NCBI RefSeq assembly: GCF_032842345.1
Contig: NZ_WBKO01000001.1
Span: forward strand, 496,001 to 560,000
Reading direction: 5' to 3'
Origin: Methanoculleus caldifontis
GTDB taxonomy: Archaea; Halobacteriota; Methanomicrobia; Methanomicrobiales; Methanoculleaceae
DNA: 64,000 nucleotides
Shown: one piece after another, positions 1 through 9,095 of the stretch
Layout: each line of letters begins with the position of its first letter
Numbering within the stretch: the first letter of the stretch is position 1
The notes under the pieces: generated by a model
Seen by the model: the letters and a program-made list of their open reading frames with translations, nothing else
Told to the model about the DNA's origin: nothing
Databases searched by the model: none
Translations under genes and position numbers: made by a program

Positions 1-675
1 CCCGCGACGCTCGACGACTACGCGTTCATGCTCTGGGCCCTCATCGAGGTCTACGAGGCGTCGTTTGCCCCCCGCTACCTCAGAACCGCCACAGAACTCT
101 CGCGGGACCTCGTCGCCCGGTACTGGGACTGCAGCCACGGCGGGTTCTTCTTCACCCCCGACGACGAGGACGTCCCCGTCCGGCAGAAACCGGTCTACGA
201 CGCGGCGATCCCATCGGGCAACAGCGTGGCTATGAACGCCCTCTTCATCCTCGGCCGGATGACCGCAAACCTCGAACTCGAGGAGACGGCGAACCGGATC
301 CGGCAGGTCTTCGCCGGGACCGTCCGGGCATCCCCGACCAGCTGCACCCACTTCCTCACCGGCCTTGAGTTCATGCTGGGGCCGAACTTCGAGGTGATCG
401 TCACCGGAATCACGGGCGCAGAGGACACGACGGCGATGGTCCGGGCAATCCGCTCGCACTATGCGCCCGACGCCGTCGTCATCTTCCGCCCCTCCGGCGA
501 GGAGAGCCCGGAGATCGTGGAGGTGGCCGGGTTCACCCGGGATATCGTGGCGATCGAGGAGTCGGCGACGGCGTACGTCTGCACCAACTATGCCTGCGAC
601 ATTCCGACGACCGATCCCGACGAGATGCTGCGGCTGATCGGGTCGAAGGAGCGGCCGCCGGAGCCGATCGTCTGA
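1..675 (+). CDS. YyaL/DUF255 thioredoxin-domain protein, C-terminal part (5' truncated)
   Basis: The reading frame is open from base 1, so the gene begins upstream of the window. The visible part starts with LDDYAFMLWALIEVYEA, a typical stretch of the alpha/alpha toroid half of the YyaL/SPATA20 (DUF255) family, which carries an N-terminal thioredoxin-like domain not visible here. The motif DAAIPSGNSVAMNAL (about residues 54-68 of the in-window methionine ORF) is also characteristic of this family. The molecular function of the family is poorly defined. The next gene starts 11 bases after the stop on the same strand, so they may share a transcript. The family call is from recognition of the C-terminal half only. 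Confidence 0.8.
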   Translation, partial: PATLDDYAFMLWALIEVYEASFAPRYLRTATELSRDLVARYWDCSHGGFFFTPDDEDVPVRQKPVYDAAIPSGNSVAMNALFILGRMTANLELEETANRIRQVFAGTVRASPTSCTHFLTGLEFMLGPNFEVIVTGITGAEDTTAMVRAIRSHYAPDAVVIFRPSGEESPEIVEVAGFTRDIVAIEESATAYVCTNYACDIPTTDPDEMLRLIGSKERPPEPIV

Positions 676-686
676 GGGGGGCCGCG

Positions 687-1226
687 ATGATGCGAAACGG
701 GGTCGATCTCGAGAGGCTGGAAGCCTTCAAGGAGACGGTGCAGAGAGAGGCCGGGGCGGGGAGACGGACCCTCTCCGGCATCACGAGCTGGAACGGCGGC
801 GCCCACTCCACCACCATCGTCCGGAACTTCGCCGTCCCCGCCGACGAGCCGGCCGCCGTCGGCGGGACCAACCGGGGGCCGAGCCCGACGGAGCTGGTGC
901 TGACGGGGCTCTCGGCCTGTATCGCGATCTCGATCGCATACAGCGCGGCTGAAGAAGGGATCGAGGTCGACCTGATCGAGATCGACGTCGCGGGCGACCT
1001 CGACCTTGCCGGGTTCCTGGGAGTCGGGAATGCCCGGCCGGGCCTTGAGGAGGTTCGCCTGACCGTCAGGGTGGATGCCGACGCACCGCGGGAGAAGATC
1101 CGGGAACTCGTCGACCACGGCTACCGGCGCTCGCCGGTCGCGGCTGCGCTCGAGGGCAGGGTGCCGGTCAGGGTCTGCATCGGGTGGGAGGAGACGCGGG
1201 CGGAAGAAGCCCGGACCGCCCCATAA
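687..1226 (+). CDS. OsmC family protein
   Basis: A 179-residue protein with the OsmC/Ohr fold signature: a beta-rich N-terminus, a central PSPTELVLTGLSACIAISI helix carrying one of the usual cysteines, and a C-terminal alpha/beta repeat ending VPVRVCIGW with a second cysteine. OsmC/Ohr proteins reduce organic hydroperoxides using two reactive cysteines; both candidate cysteines (in LSACIA and VRVCIG) are present here. Some members act in sulfur metabolism instead, so the substrate is not certain. It follows the DUF255 gene by 11 bases. Confidence 0.82.
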   Translation: MMRNGVDLERLEAFKETVQREAGAGRRTLSGITSWNGGAHSTTIVRNFAVPADEPAAVGGTNRGPSPTELVLTGLSACIAISIAYSAAEEGIEVDLIEIDVAGDLDLAGFLGVGNARPGLEEVRLTVRVDADAPREKIRELVDHGYRRSPVAAALEGRVPVRVCIGWEETRAEEARTAP

Positions 1227-1309
1227 CTTCCGATGGACGCGAGTCTTTGCCGTCCTCGCGAAACTCCGGATGCTTCAGCGGGTGACGGGGATGTCGTATC
1301 GTCAGGTCA

Positions 1310-1341
1310 GGCGGATCTCAATGTTCTGTGACGGATCCGCC
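1310..1341. terminator. Inverted repeat between convergent genes, possible terminator
   Basis: GGCGGATC at 1310-1317 is the exact reverse complement of GATCCGCC at 1334-1341, with a 16-base loop. It sits between the stop of the OsmC gene and the 3' end of the opposing sensor kinase gene. No strong T-run follows, so termination is only inferred. Confidence 0.25.
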
Positions 1342-1448
1342 TCATCGGCGATCCGCGTGCCTGAATAAACTGCAACTCAGTCACTTCTCTTTCTCGTTTA
1401 AACATCCTGCTAACACAAAAAGCGCGCAAGTTATGGGACACAACCATG

Positions 1449-3089
1449 CTACGGGCTCTTTTGAAGTGTGAACCGGAACGCCGCCCCACCCTCCGGGTGC
1501 CCGGGCACCCGGTCCTCGACCCGGACCTTCCCGCCGTATCGCTCGACGAGGGTCCGGCAGATGTAGAGACCAAGGCCCTGGCCGCTTGCTGCTGTCTGGC
1601 CCCGCTCGAACCGGTGGAAGAGCTTCTTCTTAGTCTCATCCGGAACGCCCGGTCCGGTGTCCTCGACCGAGACCAGCACCTCGCCGTCCCGCACCTCAAC
1701 CCGGATCCAGACCACTACATCCGGTCCGCCGAATTTGACGGCATTGCCAATCAGGTTTGTAAAGATCACCGGGAGGAGACCGTCGGCGCAGACCTTGATC
1801 GGCCGGCCTTCGTACCGGATCGAAGCCACCGGGAAACTCCCGATCTCCTCCCGTATTATGGTATCAAGGTCGATTGGCGATAGACCGGTAGAGTCCTCAT
1901 GAATCCGGCGAATGGTCGCGACATTTTGTAAGATCTCGTTGCTCCGCCAGATGCCGTTGTGCAATTTTTGCGCATATGTCTTCAGGTCGTCTTCAGCGAG
2001 GTCGAGTATGAGATCGGCATACGCCATGGAGACGTTATTCGCGTTCCGGACGTCGTGGGTGAGGATATCCAGGTAAAGGTTGGCTTCATCGCGCGCCGCT
2101 TTAAGCTCCCGGTTGAGGCGGTCGAGATCATGGGTATGGTGCAGAAGCGCTTCCTCCGCCTGCTTTCGTCTGGTGATGTCACGCATGACTCGAATCGATG
2201 CCATCTTGCCCTGATGAGGGACGCGTGCCCGCGAGCTCTCTACGTAGACATCCTGCCCATCGAAACGGATGATCTTGATCTCTACCGGCGGCACACTACC
2301 TTTTTCCAGTGTCTCTCGGGTCCGCGTATCAACGAGCGCGTGATAATCGGGATGGACAAGGTCGAAGCTGCTCTTGCCGATGAAGTCCTCCGGCGACGAT
2401 GCACGAAAGAGTCGGACCGCTGCAGGATTCGCGTAGGTGAATCTGTCGTCCTGCTGGAGCAGGATCGCGTCCGGGGAGAGTTCAACCAGAACCCGGTAGC
2501 GCTCCTCGCTCTCCTTCAGGATGTCTTCCGCCCTCTTCCGGTCCGTATCGTCATACATATAACTTCGGATCCCGACAAGCTCCCCGGCGTCGTTAAGGAC
2601 ACCTACAATGTTCGCAACGATGTTGACCAGCCGGCCGTCCCGACGGCGCAGGATCAGGGCATGATGATAGAGCGCCCTCTCCTTTTGGAGCAGGTGCAGG
2701 AGGTCGATTCTATCCCCCGGATCAGGGTAGAGCGACTTGATGTTGCTTGTCAGCGCCTCGTTGAAAGATTTAAACCCGAAAATGGTAAGGAAGGCAGGAT
2801 TACAGGCTAAAATTTGTCCTTCGGGAGAGAACAGGCTGTCGCCGGTGAGGTCGTCCCAGAAGAACCGAGCGTATTTTTCCTCACTCTCCCGCAACGCATC
2901 CTCTATCCGCTTGCGCTCTGCCTCACCCCGTTTGAGCTCCGCATTTTCCCGTCGGAGAGCCTCATTCTCCGCCTCTAATCGTGCGATACGTTCGGCATCC
3001 GGGCAGTCCTGCGCCCGAGCTTCCATAGCAGGATCGCGTCCCCTCTTGCTTTCCAGAGGATGAGGTGGCTCCGTCATATGCGTACCCAT
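1449..3089 (-). CDS. PAS domain sensor histidine kinase (soluble)
   Basis: 546 residues without a membrane segment. A charged coiled coil (about residues 25-65, rich in E, R and A) is followed by two PAS domains (about 70-190 and 195-315), a helical dimerisation region containing the phospho-acceptor motif LYLDILTHDVRNANN (His followed by Asp), and a HATPase domain with the N box (NLIGNAVKFGG), G1 (DTGPGVP) and G2 (GLGLYICRTLV) motifs. PAS domains commonly bind small ligands or haem; none can be assigned here. No response regulator is adjacent, so it is an orphan kinase. An alternative ATG lies four codons downstream. The gene is convergent with OsmC. Confidence 0.88.
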   Translation of the reverse strand: MGTHMTEPPHPLESKRGRDPAMEARAQDCPDAERIARLEAENEALRRENAELKRGEAERKRIEDALRESEEKYARFFWDDLTGDSLFSPEGQILACNPAFLTIFGFKSFNEALTSNIKSLYPDPGDRIDLLHLLQKERALYHHALILRRRDGRLVNIVANIVGVLNDAGELVGIRSYMYDDTDRKRAEDILKESEERYRVLVELSPDAILLQQDDRFTYANPAAVRLFRASSPEDFIGKSSFDLVHPDYHALVDTRTRETLEKGSVPPVEIKIIRFDGQDVYVESSRARVPHQGKMASIRVMRDITRRKQAEEALLHHTHDLDRLNRELKAARDEANLYLDILTHDVRNANNVSMAYADLILDLAEDDLKTYAQKLHNGIWRSNEILQNVATIRRIHEDSTGLSPIDLDTIIREEIGSFPVASIRYEGRPIKVCADGLLPVIFTNLIGNAVKFGGPDVVVWIRVEVRDGEVLVSVEDTGPGVPDETKKKLFHRFERGQTAASGQGLGLYICRTLVERYGGKVRVEDRVPGHPEGGAAFRFTLQKSP

Positions 3090-3165
3090 TGATGGCTGGC
3101 AGTATGGGGATATTACTTTCTTCTCTTAATAGATTCCACGCCTCGTGACGGCGGACAGGGGGGCT

Positions 3166-3300
3166 TCAATCCTGTTTCGGGTTCCCGGTGAACATTTTCG
3201 CGGCTACAAAGAGTCCGGCAAGGATTGAAATGAACAAACCGGCACCGGTTAAACTGCCGATGAGGCCAAATCGACGCCATTTACCAGATAAGACTGAATT
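3166..3300 (-). pseudogene. Possible remnant of a small hydrophobic protein
   Basis: Read on the minus strand, a frame open from a stop near 3290 encodes a stretch with a clear hydrophobic helix (GLIGSLTGAGLFISILAGL) followed by a short polar tail ending NPKQD at the stop 3166-3168. It reads like a one-pass membrane peptide, but there is no ATG, GTG or well-placed TTG before the helix. It could be a degraded gene, a gene with a non-standard start, or chance. It lies between the PAS kinase and TrkH genes. Confidence 0.2.
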
Positions 3301-3340
3301 TCAGGCTTATATCCGTGATAGAACAACATAATTACCAGTA

Positions 3341-4834
3341 TTGATCATGTATTGTGCACGCATGGCTCGGTTTCCGGACTTGTCGGCCATCGCCCCTGAT
3401 CTGGGTCGCATCTTCCTCTTCATGGGCCTGGTATCTTACCTCCCCCTGCTCATCGGCATCATCTACGGGGAATACGGAGCCCTTCTGCCGATGGCCTCCG
3501 CCCCGGCGGCTTTTACCGTGCTCGGGCTCCTCCTCGTCCGAATCCATAGACTCGAACGGGAACCGCCGCTCTCCATCGCTCTCGGATCGGTGGCCCTCAT
3601 CTGGCTTGTCGCCTCATTCGTCGGCGCTCTCCCGTTCACACTGGGGATAGGGATGCCGTACACCGATGCCGTCTTTGAGGCAATGTCCGGGTGGACCTCC
3701 ACCGGCCTGTCGTTGATCCTCGATGTCGACGCCGTGCCCCGAACGATCCTCTTCTGGCGGTCGCTCACCCAGTGGATGGGCGGCATCGGTATCGTTGCCT
3801 TCAGCGTCGCCCTTGCGAGCAGGTCCAGCCTGACGAGTTTCCGGCTCTACCGGTCGGAAGGCCGGAGCGAGACACTGATGCCCGGCGTGGTGGCAACTGC
3901 GGCCCAGATGTGGCGAATCTACCTTATCCTCACCGTAATAGGGGTCGGACTCGTCCTGCTCTCCGGCATTTCGCTCTGGGATGCCGTCAACATCTCCATG
4001 ACTGCGATAGCCACCGGCGGTTTCTCGGTACACACGCAGGGGATTATGTATTACCAGAACCCGCTACTTGAGATGCTGATTGTTCCCATCATGATCGCCG
4101 GCGCTCTGCCCTTCAAACTTTATTACCTGGTGTATCTCCGGAAGCAGACCGGCCTCTTTGAGGACGCGCAGGCGCGCCTGCTCTTCCTGCTGATCGCGTT
4201 CGGCGTCTTCCTCGTCACCTACGATCTCATCTTCCTCACGCAGGTTGTCCCACTCCAGGCTCTTCGGGAAGGGCTGTTCATGGTGACGAGCGCCATCACC
4301 TGCACCGGATTTAACAACACCAACCCGTTCGCCTGGTCCAGCGTCACGGTGCTCTTCCTCTCCGCGCTCATGCTCATCGGGGGCTCGTCAGGAAGCACCG
4401 CAGGCGGCATCAAACTCTCCCGGGTGAACCTCGGCATCGAGACCCTCGGATGGTGGTTCCGCCGGTTGTATACGGGCAGCCGGGTACTCACCCCATTCCG
4501 TCACAACGGAAAAGGGGTCGGGCTTACTATCGCGGAGTACGAAGTCTCCAAGAACATGCTCGTCATCGCACTCTTCATCCTGACCATCTTTGTTGGTTCG
4601 ATCCTGCTCCTCCATCTCGATCCTTCGTCGGCATTCGATTCGAGCGACGTGATCTTCGACGTGGTCTCCGCCATCTCCAATGTCGGGCTGTCCACAGGGT
4701 TCGTCAACCCGGAGATGAGCATGACCGGGAAATGGGTCTTCATCATAATTATGTGGGCGGGCCGTCTGGAGATTATTCCGCTGATCGCTCTTGCGATGGG
4801 ACTTTCCCGGAAGGTTAGCCAGAAGCGGGGATGA
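3341..4834 (+). CDS. trkH: TrkH-family potassium uptake membrane subunit
   Basis: A 497-residue polytopic membrane protein. It shows the four selectivity-filter-like loops of the TrkH/KtrB superfamily: TSTGLS, IATGGFS, TCTGFN and GLSTGF, in order through the chain. The motif SLTQWMGGIGI after the first loop and GGSSGSTAGGIKLSR before the last repeat are also diagnostic. The protein would import potassium across the cytoplasmic membrane with a TrkA-type regulatory partner, which is not next to it. The ATG at 3362 (MARFPDL) is a possible later start. The gene is convergent with the MBL-rhodanese gene across a 420-base gap. Confidence 0.92.
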   Translation: MIMYCARMARFPDLSAIAPDLGRIFLFMGLVSYLPLLIGIIYGEYGALLPMASAPAAFTVLGLLLVRIHRLEREPPLSIALGSVALIWLVASFVGALPFTLGIGMPYTDAVFEAMSGWTSTGLSLILDVDAVPRTILFWRSLTQWMGGIGIVAFSVALASRSSLTSFRLYRSEGRSETLMPGVVATAAQMWRIYLILTVIGVGLVLLSGISLWDAVNISMTAIATGGFSVHTQGIMYYQNPLLEMLIVPIMIAGALPFKLYYLVYLRKQTGLFEDAQARLLFLLIAFGVFLVTYDLIFLTQVVPLQALREGLFMVTSAITCTGFNNTNPFAWSSVTVLFLSALMLIGGSSGSTAGGIKLSRVNLGIETLGWWFRRLYTGSRVLTPFRHNGKGVGLTIAEYEVSKNMLVIALFILTIFVGSILLLHLDPSSAFDSSDVIFDVVSAISNVGLSTGFVNPEMSMTGKWVFIIIMWAGRLEIIPLIALAMGLSRKVSQKRG

Positions 4835-5254
4835 GAAAGGGGTGTGGGGCATCGGTGCCGGCCCGTGCCGAATGGCGGATCCTGCCAGAGCCCATGGTTT
4901 CCGTGCCGGCTATTGAACGGGCTTTCGGGTCCACGGAATGCTCTTTGAAGTCGCCTTGGAGTTCCCGGTGATTCGTCCGCTGGAAGATTAATGTTATCGA
5001 CTACCCCCAGGTTGATCCGCACGAAGTGGGGGGAGGGGGTCGCCAGTCCACCACACTCCATAACTATCCCTGGTGCCCACACCCACCCGCACCCCCCCCG
5101 GCCGCCTTGGCAACCAACTCCGGGGAAGACGGGTATCTGCAGGTTAAAGTTCAGGAAGGGTGGCCGTCCCGTATTCCAAAAGAGCGTGAAAGCATGCAGG
5201 GTCAGTAAGCCGGATCGTTTGACAGAGGCACCGGGTAAGGAGAAAAAGAGGTGA
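4835..5254. other. Convergent intergenic gap without a recognised gene
   Basis: This 420-base stretch lies between the stops of trkH and the opposing MBL-rhodanese gene. It contains runs of G and C (around 5027-5100) and open frames on both strands, but their translations have no coherent hydrophobic pattern or family motif. No tRNA-like or CRISPR-like structure was seen. Confidence 0.5.
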
Positions 5255-6625
5255 TCAGTCTCTGACCAGCGAGTAGTTCGCCGCTTCCCACCCGATGGTC
5301 CCCCCGAGCAGGTTCGTGACGTTCGAGAACCCACGCTTCTTGAGGATGCTTGCCGCAAGGCTCCCCTTATACCCAACATCGCAGTGGACGACGATCTGCT
5401 TATCCGCCGGGACCTCCGCGAGGTGCTCTTCCAGGTGCCCGACGTAGATGTGGTGGGAGCCCCGGATATGGCCCTCCTCCTCCCGGTGGTTGATGTTCCT
5501 GACGTCGAGGACCCAGACCGAGGGGTCCTCCAGGTGCTCGGCGAGGTCGGGGGGCGACCAGGTGCCGACCCGCTCGATGCTCTCCCCCTGCTTGAACCAG
5601 GCGGCAAACCCGCCGGCGAGGTATCCCGCGATGTTGTCATAGCCGAGCCGGACGAAGTGGCGCACCACGGAGTCGAGGTCCAGGTTGAAGTCGTCCACGA
5701 GGACGATCGGGTCCTCGTAGTTGAGGTAGTAGCCCATGTAGAGGGGGAGACCCTCGCGCCAGATGTTGAGAGTGCCCGGGATATGCCCGCCGGCGTAACT
5801 CGTCGGCGACCGGATATCGACGATCTGTGCCTTTTTCCCGAGAAGAGAGCGGATCTCCCGGGCCGAGTAGGGGCGGAGATGCGGCAGGTTGTAGATCAGG
5901 GGCGGGCCCTCCCGGTTGAGCCGCCGCATCATCTCGAAGTACGGCGGCTCGTAGATCTTCTCGTTCACCTTGTATTCGACAAACTCTTCCTCATCCATCG
6001 AGAGCAGCCGGTTCGTCGCCTTCTCGTAACCGATCGTCGTAAACTCCCGGTCGCTGATGTTTCCGCCGCAGACCGACCCCGCGCCGTGGGCGGGACAGAC
6101 GATCACCCCGTCGGGGAGGGGGAGGAGCTCCTCGTGCAGGCTCGCATAGAGCATCTGCGACATCTCCTGCCGCCGGTGTTCGCCGGCAAGATCGGTCCTC
6201 CCGACATCCCCGGCAAAGAGCGCGTCGCCGGTAAAGGCCATCAGCGGGTCGTCGGAGACGGAGCGGTCGCGGAGGAGGAGCGAGATGCTCTCCACGGTAT
6301 GGCCCGGCGTCTCGATCACCTCGAGCTCCAGGGAGCCGACCCGGAAAGTATCTCCCTCCCGGACACCGGTGCCGAACCCGAACTCCTCCCGCGCCCCGTG
6401 CAGGATCTCCGCCCCGGTCGGGCGGGCGAGCTCGCGGGAGCCGACGACGTAGTCCTCGTTCTTGTGCGTCTCGAAGATCTTCGTGATCTTCATGTTCTCG
6501 CGCTCAGCAATCTGAGCGTAGATCAGGCAGTCGCGCCTCGGATCGATGACCGCCGCCTCCCCGCCCGCCCCGACGATGTACGAGTTGTGGGCAAGGATCT
6601 CGGACTTAATCTTCTCAAACAGCAT
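5255..6625 (-). CDS. MBL-fold hydrolase with two rhodanese domains, persulfide-dioxygenase-like
   Basis: 456 residues: a metallo-beta-lactamase domain (about 1-250) followed by two rhodanese domains (about 255-345 and 355-455). The usual HxHxDH motif reads HKNEDY here (His54, Asn56, Asp58, Tyr59). The other expected ligands are present: His109 in TPGH and Asp134 in TGDALF. His54, His109 and Asp134 match the three iron ligands of ETHE1-type persulfide dioxygenases, so a single metal site is likely. The first rhodanese domain lacks the active cysteine (IVLVDDFN); the second has it in HCDVGYKGS. A role in sulfane-sulfur oxidation or sulfur transfer is inferred from this domain set. Confidence 0.82.
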   Translation of the reverse strand: MLFEKIKSEILAHNSYIVGAGGEAAVIDPRRDCLIYAQIAERENMKITKIFETHKNEDYVVGSRELARPTGAEILHGAREEFGFGTGVREGDTFRVGSLELEVIETPGHTVESISLLLRDRSVSDDPLMAFTGDALFAGDVGRTDLAGEHRRQEMSQMLYASLHEELLPLPDGVIVCPAHGAGSVCGGNISDREFTTIGYEKATNRLLSMDEEEFVEYKVNEKIYEPPYFEMMRRLNREGPPLIYNLPHLRPYSAREIRSLLGKKAQIVDIRSPTSYAGGHIPGTLNIWREGLPLYMGYYLNYEDPIVLVDDFNLDLDSVVRHFVRLGYDNIAGYLAGGFAAWFKQGESIERVGTWSPPDLAEHLEDPSVWVLDVRNINHREEEGHIRGSHHIYVGHLEEHLAEVPADKQIVVHCDVGYKGSLAASILKKRGFSNVTNLLGGTIGWEAANYSLVRD

Positions 6626-6729
6626 CCGTATTCGTCTCCCCGGCGGGGCTCCGCCCCCCCGCTCCGATACAGCGGAATACGGAAGAGAATATTAAAAAGG
6701 TTGCGGGATTCCAGAGAGAGGAGGCGGAG

Positions 6730-8832
6730 TCACCGCCCGCCGCCCCGACGGGGCGCTTCGCGGGCGGGAACGGACCGCTCGCCCGCCCGCGCTGTCCTGA
6801 CCTCGAGGATGCCCCCCACCGCCTTGAACGCATCCTCAAGCTCCGAGAAGTTCGGGATCCGGGAACCCCGGAGGATCCGGAGGCCGCTCCTGATGCTGTC
6901 GCCCCCGAGCATGCAGCCCACCACCACCTTCTCCGTGTTCCGGGAGAACCGGACGATCTCGTTTGCGACGTGCGCCGGGTCGGCGAGGGTGGTCGGCACG
7001 GCGATCACGAAGGCGATGTCCCAGAACTCCTGGTGCCGGATCAGCACGTCGAAGAGGGCGGCGAACCGGGCGGCATCGGCGTCCCCGAGGATGTCCATGG
7101 GATTTGCATGGTTCCAGAACGCCGGGAGGAAGGCGTTCAATTCGCGGAGCACGTCGTCGGGGAGGTCGACCATATCGACCCCGTAGGTCTCGGCGTAGTC
7201 GGAGGCGAGGACGGCGAACCCACCCGCGCTGGTGACGGCGATCGCGCGCTTTCCCTGCGGGTAACCCTCGGACGCCAGGAGCTCGGCCAGGTTGAAGGCG
7301 TCCCGCAGGCTCCGCGCCGGGATCACCCCCGCCTGCCGGAACGCCGCGATGTAGACGTCGTAACTCCCGGCAAGCGACCCGGTATGGGACGACGCCGCCG
7401 CCCGGCCCTTCCGGGACGACCCGGACTTCACCGCCACCACCGGCTTTCTCGCGGCGACATCGCCCACGATCTGCAGAAATCCGCGCCCGTCCTGGATCTC
7501 CTCGACGTACAGGGTGACCGACCGGGTCTTCTCGTCCTCCTCGGCAAACCGGAGGTAGTGCTCGAAGCCGAGGTCCGCCTGGTTCCCGACGCTGATGACG
7601 CTTGAGAACCCGAACTCCTCCGGAAGGCTCCAGTCGACGACGGTGGTGATGATCGCGCCGCTCTGGGAGATGAAGGCGACGTCACCGGGTTTCGGGGAGA
7701 CCGGGTCGAACGTGGCGTTTATCCCCATATGAGGCATCATCACGCCGAGACAGTTCGGGCCGACGATCCGGATCCCGTACTTCCTCGCGATCGCCGCGAC
7801 CCTCTCCTCGAGCTCGACGCCCTCGCCCCCGATCTCCTTAAAGCCGGCGGTGACGATGACGGCGAGACGGACACCTTTCTCCCCGCACTCCTCCATCACC
7901 TCCGGGACGAGGCGGGCCGGGACGGCGATGACCGCCCAGTCGACCGGACCGTGGATCGCCTTCACGGAAGGGTAGGCCTTCCGCCCGAAGAGCTCCGCCC
8001 GCGAGGGGTTGACCGGGTAGAGGTCGCCGGGGAAGGAGAGCAGGTTCCGGAGGACGGAGTAGCCCACCTTGTTCGGGCTTGCGGAAGCCCCGATCACCGC
8101 GATGGATTTCGGGTAGAAGAGGTCCGGGGGTGCCCGGACGCTGAGCCGGGCGGCCCCGCCCCCGGCAGCATCCCCGACGATGATCCTCGCATCGACGACG
8201 CTCGCCCCATGCTCGTAGACGATCACCGGGTTTAAGTCGAACTCCCGGATCCGGGGGTCCTCGACGAAGTTGCGTGCCATCGTCGCGATGATCCGGACAA
8301 GCGCCTCCTCGTCCTTCGGGGGCTCCCCCCGGTAGCCCCGAATGAGCCGGTAGCCCTCTATCTCCCGGATCATCGCTCGGATCTCATCTTCCGTGACGGG
8401 GAGGACCCGGATCGAGATATCCGCGAGGAACTCCACCAGCCTCCCGCCGAGGCCGAACGTGAGCACCTTCCCGAACGAAGGGTCGGTCTTCCCCCCGATC
8501 AGGACCTCAAGCCCGCCGGGCATCTGCTTCTCAACGATGATGCCGGTGACGGTCGCCTCCGGGGCGCGGGCGGCGCTGTTCCTCATGATTGCCGAGAAGG
8601 CCTCTTCAGCCTCGTCGGGCCCCTCGATCCCGGTGATCACCCCGCCGACGTCGCTCTTGTGGACGATCTCGGGAGAGATGACCTTCATCACGACAGGATA
8701 GCCGATCTCTCCCGCCACCGTCCGTGCATCGCCGGCGCTGGTGACCAGGCGGTGGGGCGGCACGGGTATCCCGCACGAGTCCAGCAGGCGGTATCCCTCG
8801 GACTCGGTTAACATCCTCTCCGGCATGTGCAT
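6730..8832 (-). CDS. ADP-forming acetate/acyl-CoA synthetase, fused beta-alpha subunits
   Basis: 700 residues. An N-terminal ATP-grasp region (about 1-225, with GYPVVMKVISPEIVHKSDVGG) is followed by a CoA-binding Rossmann domain (about 235-360, VIGASASPNKVGYSVLRNL) and succinyl-CoA-ligase-like domains. ASSHTGSLAGS contains the histidine phosphorylated during catalysis in this family. The enzyme interconverts acyl-CoA plus ADP and phosphate with acid plus ATP in the cytoplasm. The order beta then alpha is the reverse of many bacterial fusions, with no GNAT domain. In a hydrogenotrophic methanogen it may serve acetate or aryl acid activation; the substrate cannot be read from sequence. Confidence 0.88.
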   Translation of the reverse strand: MHMPERMLTESEGYRLLDSCGIPVPPHRLVTSAGDARTVAGEIGYPVVMKVISPEIVHKSDVGGVITGIEGPDEAEEAFSAIMRNSAARAPEATVTGIIVEKQMPGGLEVLIGGKTDPSFGKVLTFGLGGRLVEFLADISIRVLPVTEDEIRAMIREIEGYRLIRGYRGEPPKDEEALVRIIATMARNFVEDPRIREFDLNPVIVYEHGASVVDARIIVGDAAGGGAARLSVRAPPDLFYPKSIAVIGASASPNKVGYSVLRNLLSFPGDLYPVNPSRAELFGRKAYPSVKAIHGPVDWAVIAVPARLVPEVMEECGEKGVRLAVIVTAGFKEIGGEGVELEERVAAIARKYGIRIVGPNCLGVMMPHMGINATFDPVSPKPGDVAFISQSGAIITTVVDWSLPEEFGFSSVISVGNQADLGFEHYLRFAEEDEKTRSVTLYVEEIQDGRGFLQIVGDVAARKPVVAVKSGSSRKGRAAASSHTGSLAGSYDVYIAAFRQAGVIPARSLRDAFNLAELLASEGYPQGKRAIAVTSAGGFAVLASDYAETYGVDMVDLPDDVLRELNAFLPAFWNHANPMDILGDADAARFAALFDVLIRHQEFWDIAFVIAVPTTLADPAHVANEIVRFSRNTEKVVVGCMLGGDSIRSGLRILRGSRIPNFSELEDAFKAVGGILEVRTARAGERSVPAREAPRRGGGR

Positions 8833-9045
8833 TCCTCACAGTATGCCGGTCGCCCGTGGGTTGCACGGCCGGCGTCTCCATACCCGGGATAGGTTCGGCC
8901 GCCCATAATAGTTATCCGGCCCCCGGAAAGAGACCCGGTTCCGGTCACAGAAGATGGCAGAAGGACAGCGGGGGGGTAGAGAGGGACCCGCCGCCGGGAC
9001 AGGTAATACGAATCTGCATTAAGTCACACAGGATAGATCTAAATT

Positions 9046-9095
9046 CGACAACTATAATAAACAGTGTTACTAGTATTGTTGATAGTATGTTGTCG
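9046..9095 (+). promoter_or_regulatory. Promoter with imperfect dyad for the iron ABC operon
   Basis: A TATA-like box (ACTATAATAA, 9051-9060) is centred about 31 bases before the ATG at 9087, predicting a transcript with almost no leader. The box overlaps CGACAACTAT (9046-9055), whose reverse complement reappears, split by four bases, as ATAGT (9082-9086) and TGTCG (9091-9095) around the start codon. A palindrome TACTAGTA lies at its centre. This layout fits a repressor site, for example for a metal-responsive regulator, but the regulator is unknown. Confidence 0.4.

Noticed and set aside
4991-5254. Plus-strand frame of 87 codons in the gap after trkH
   Set aside because: The translation is proline and lysine rich without a domain pattern, and it ends against an opposing gene; it looks like a frame in GC-rich DNA.
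8856-9086. Longer N-terminus of the iron-binding lipoprotein
   Set aside because: The extension lacks a signal, contains the promoter, and would hide the lipobox.
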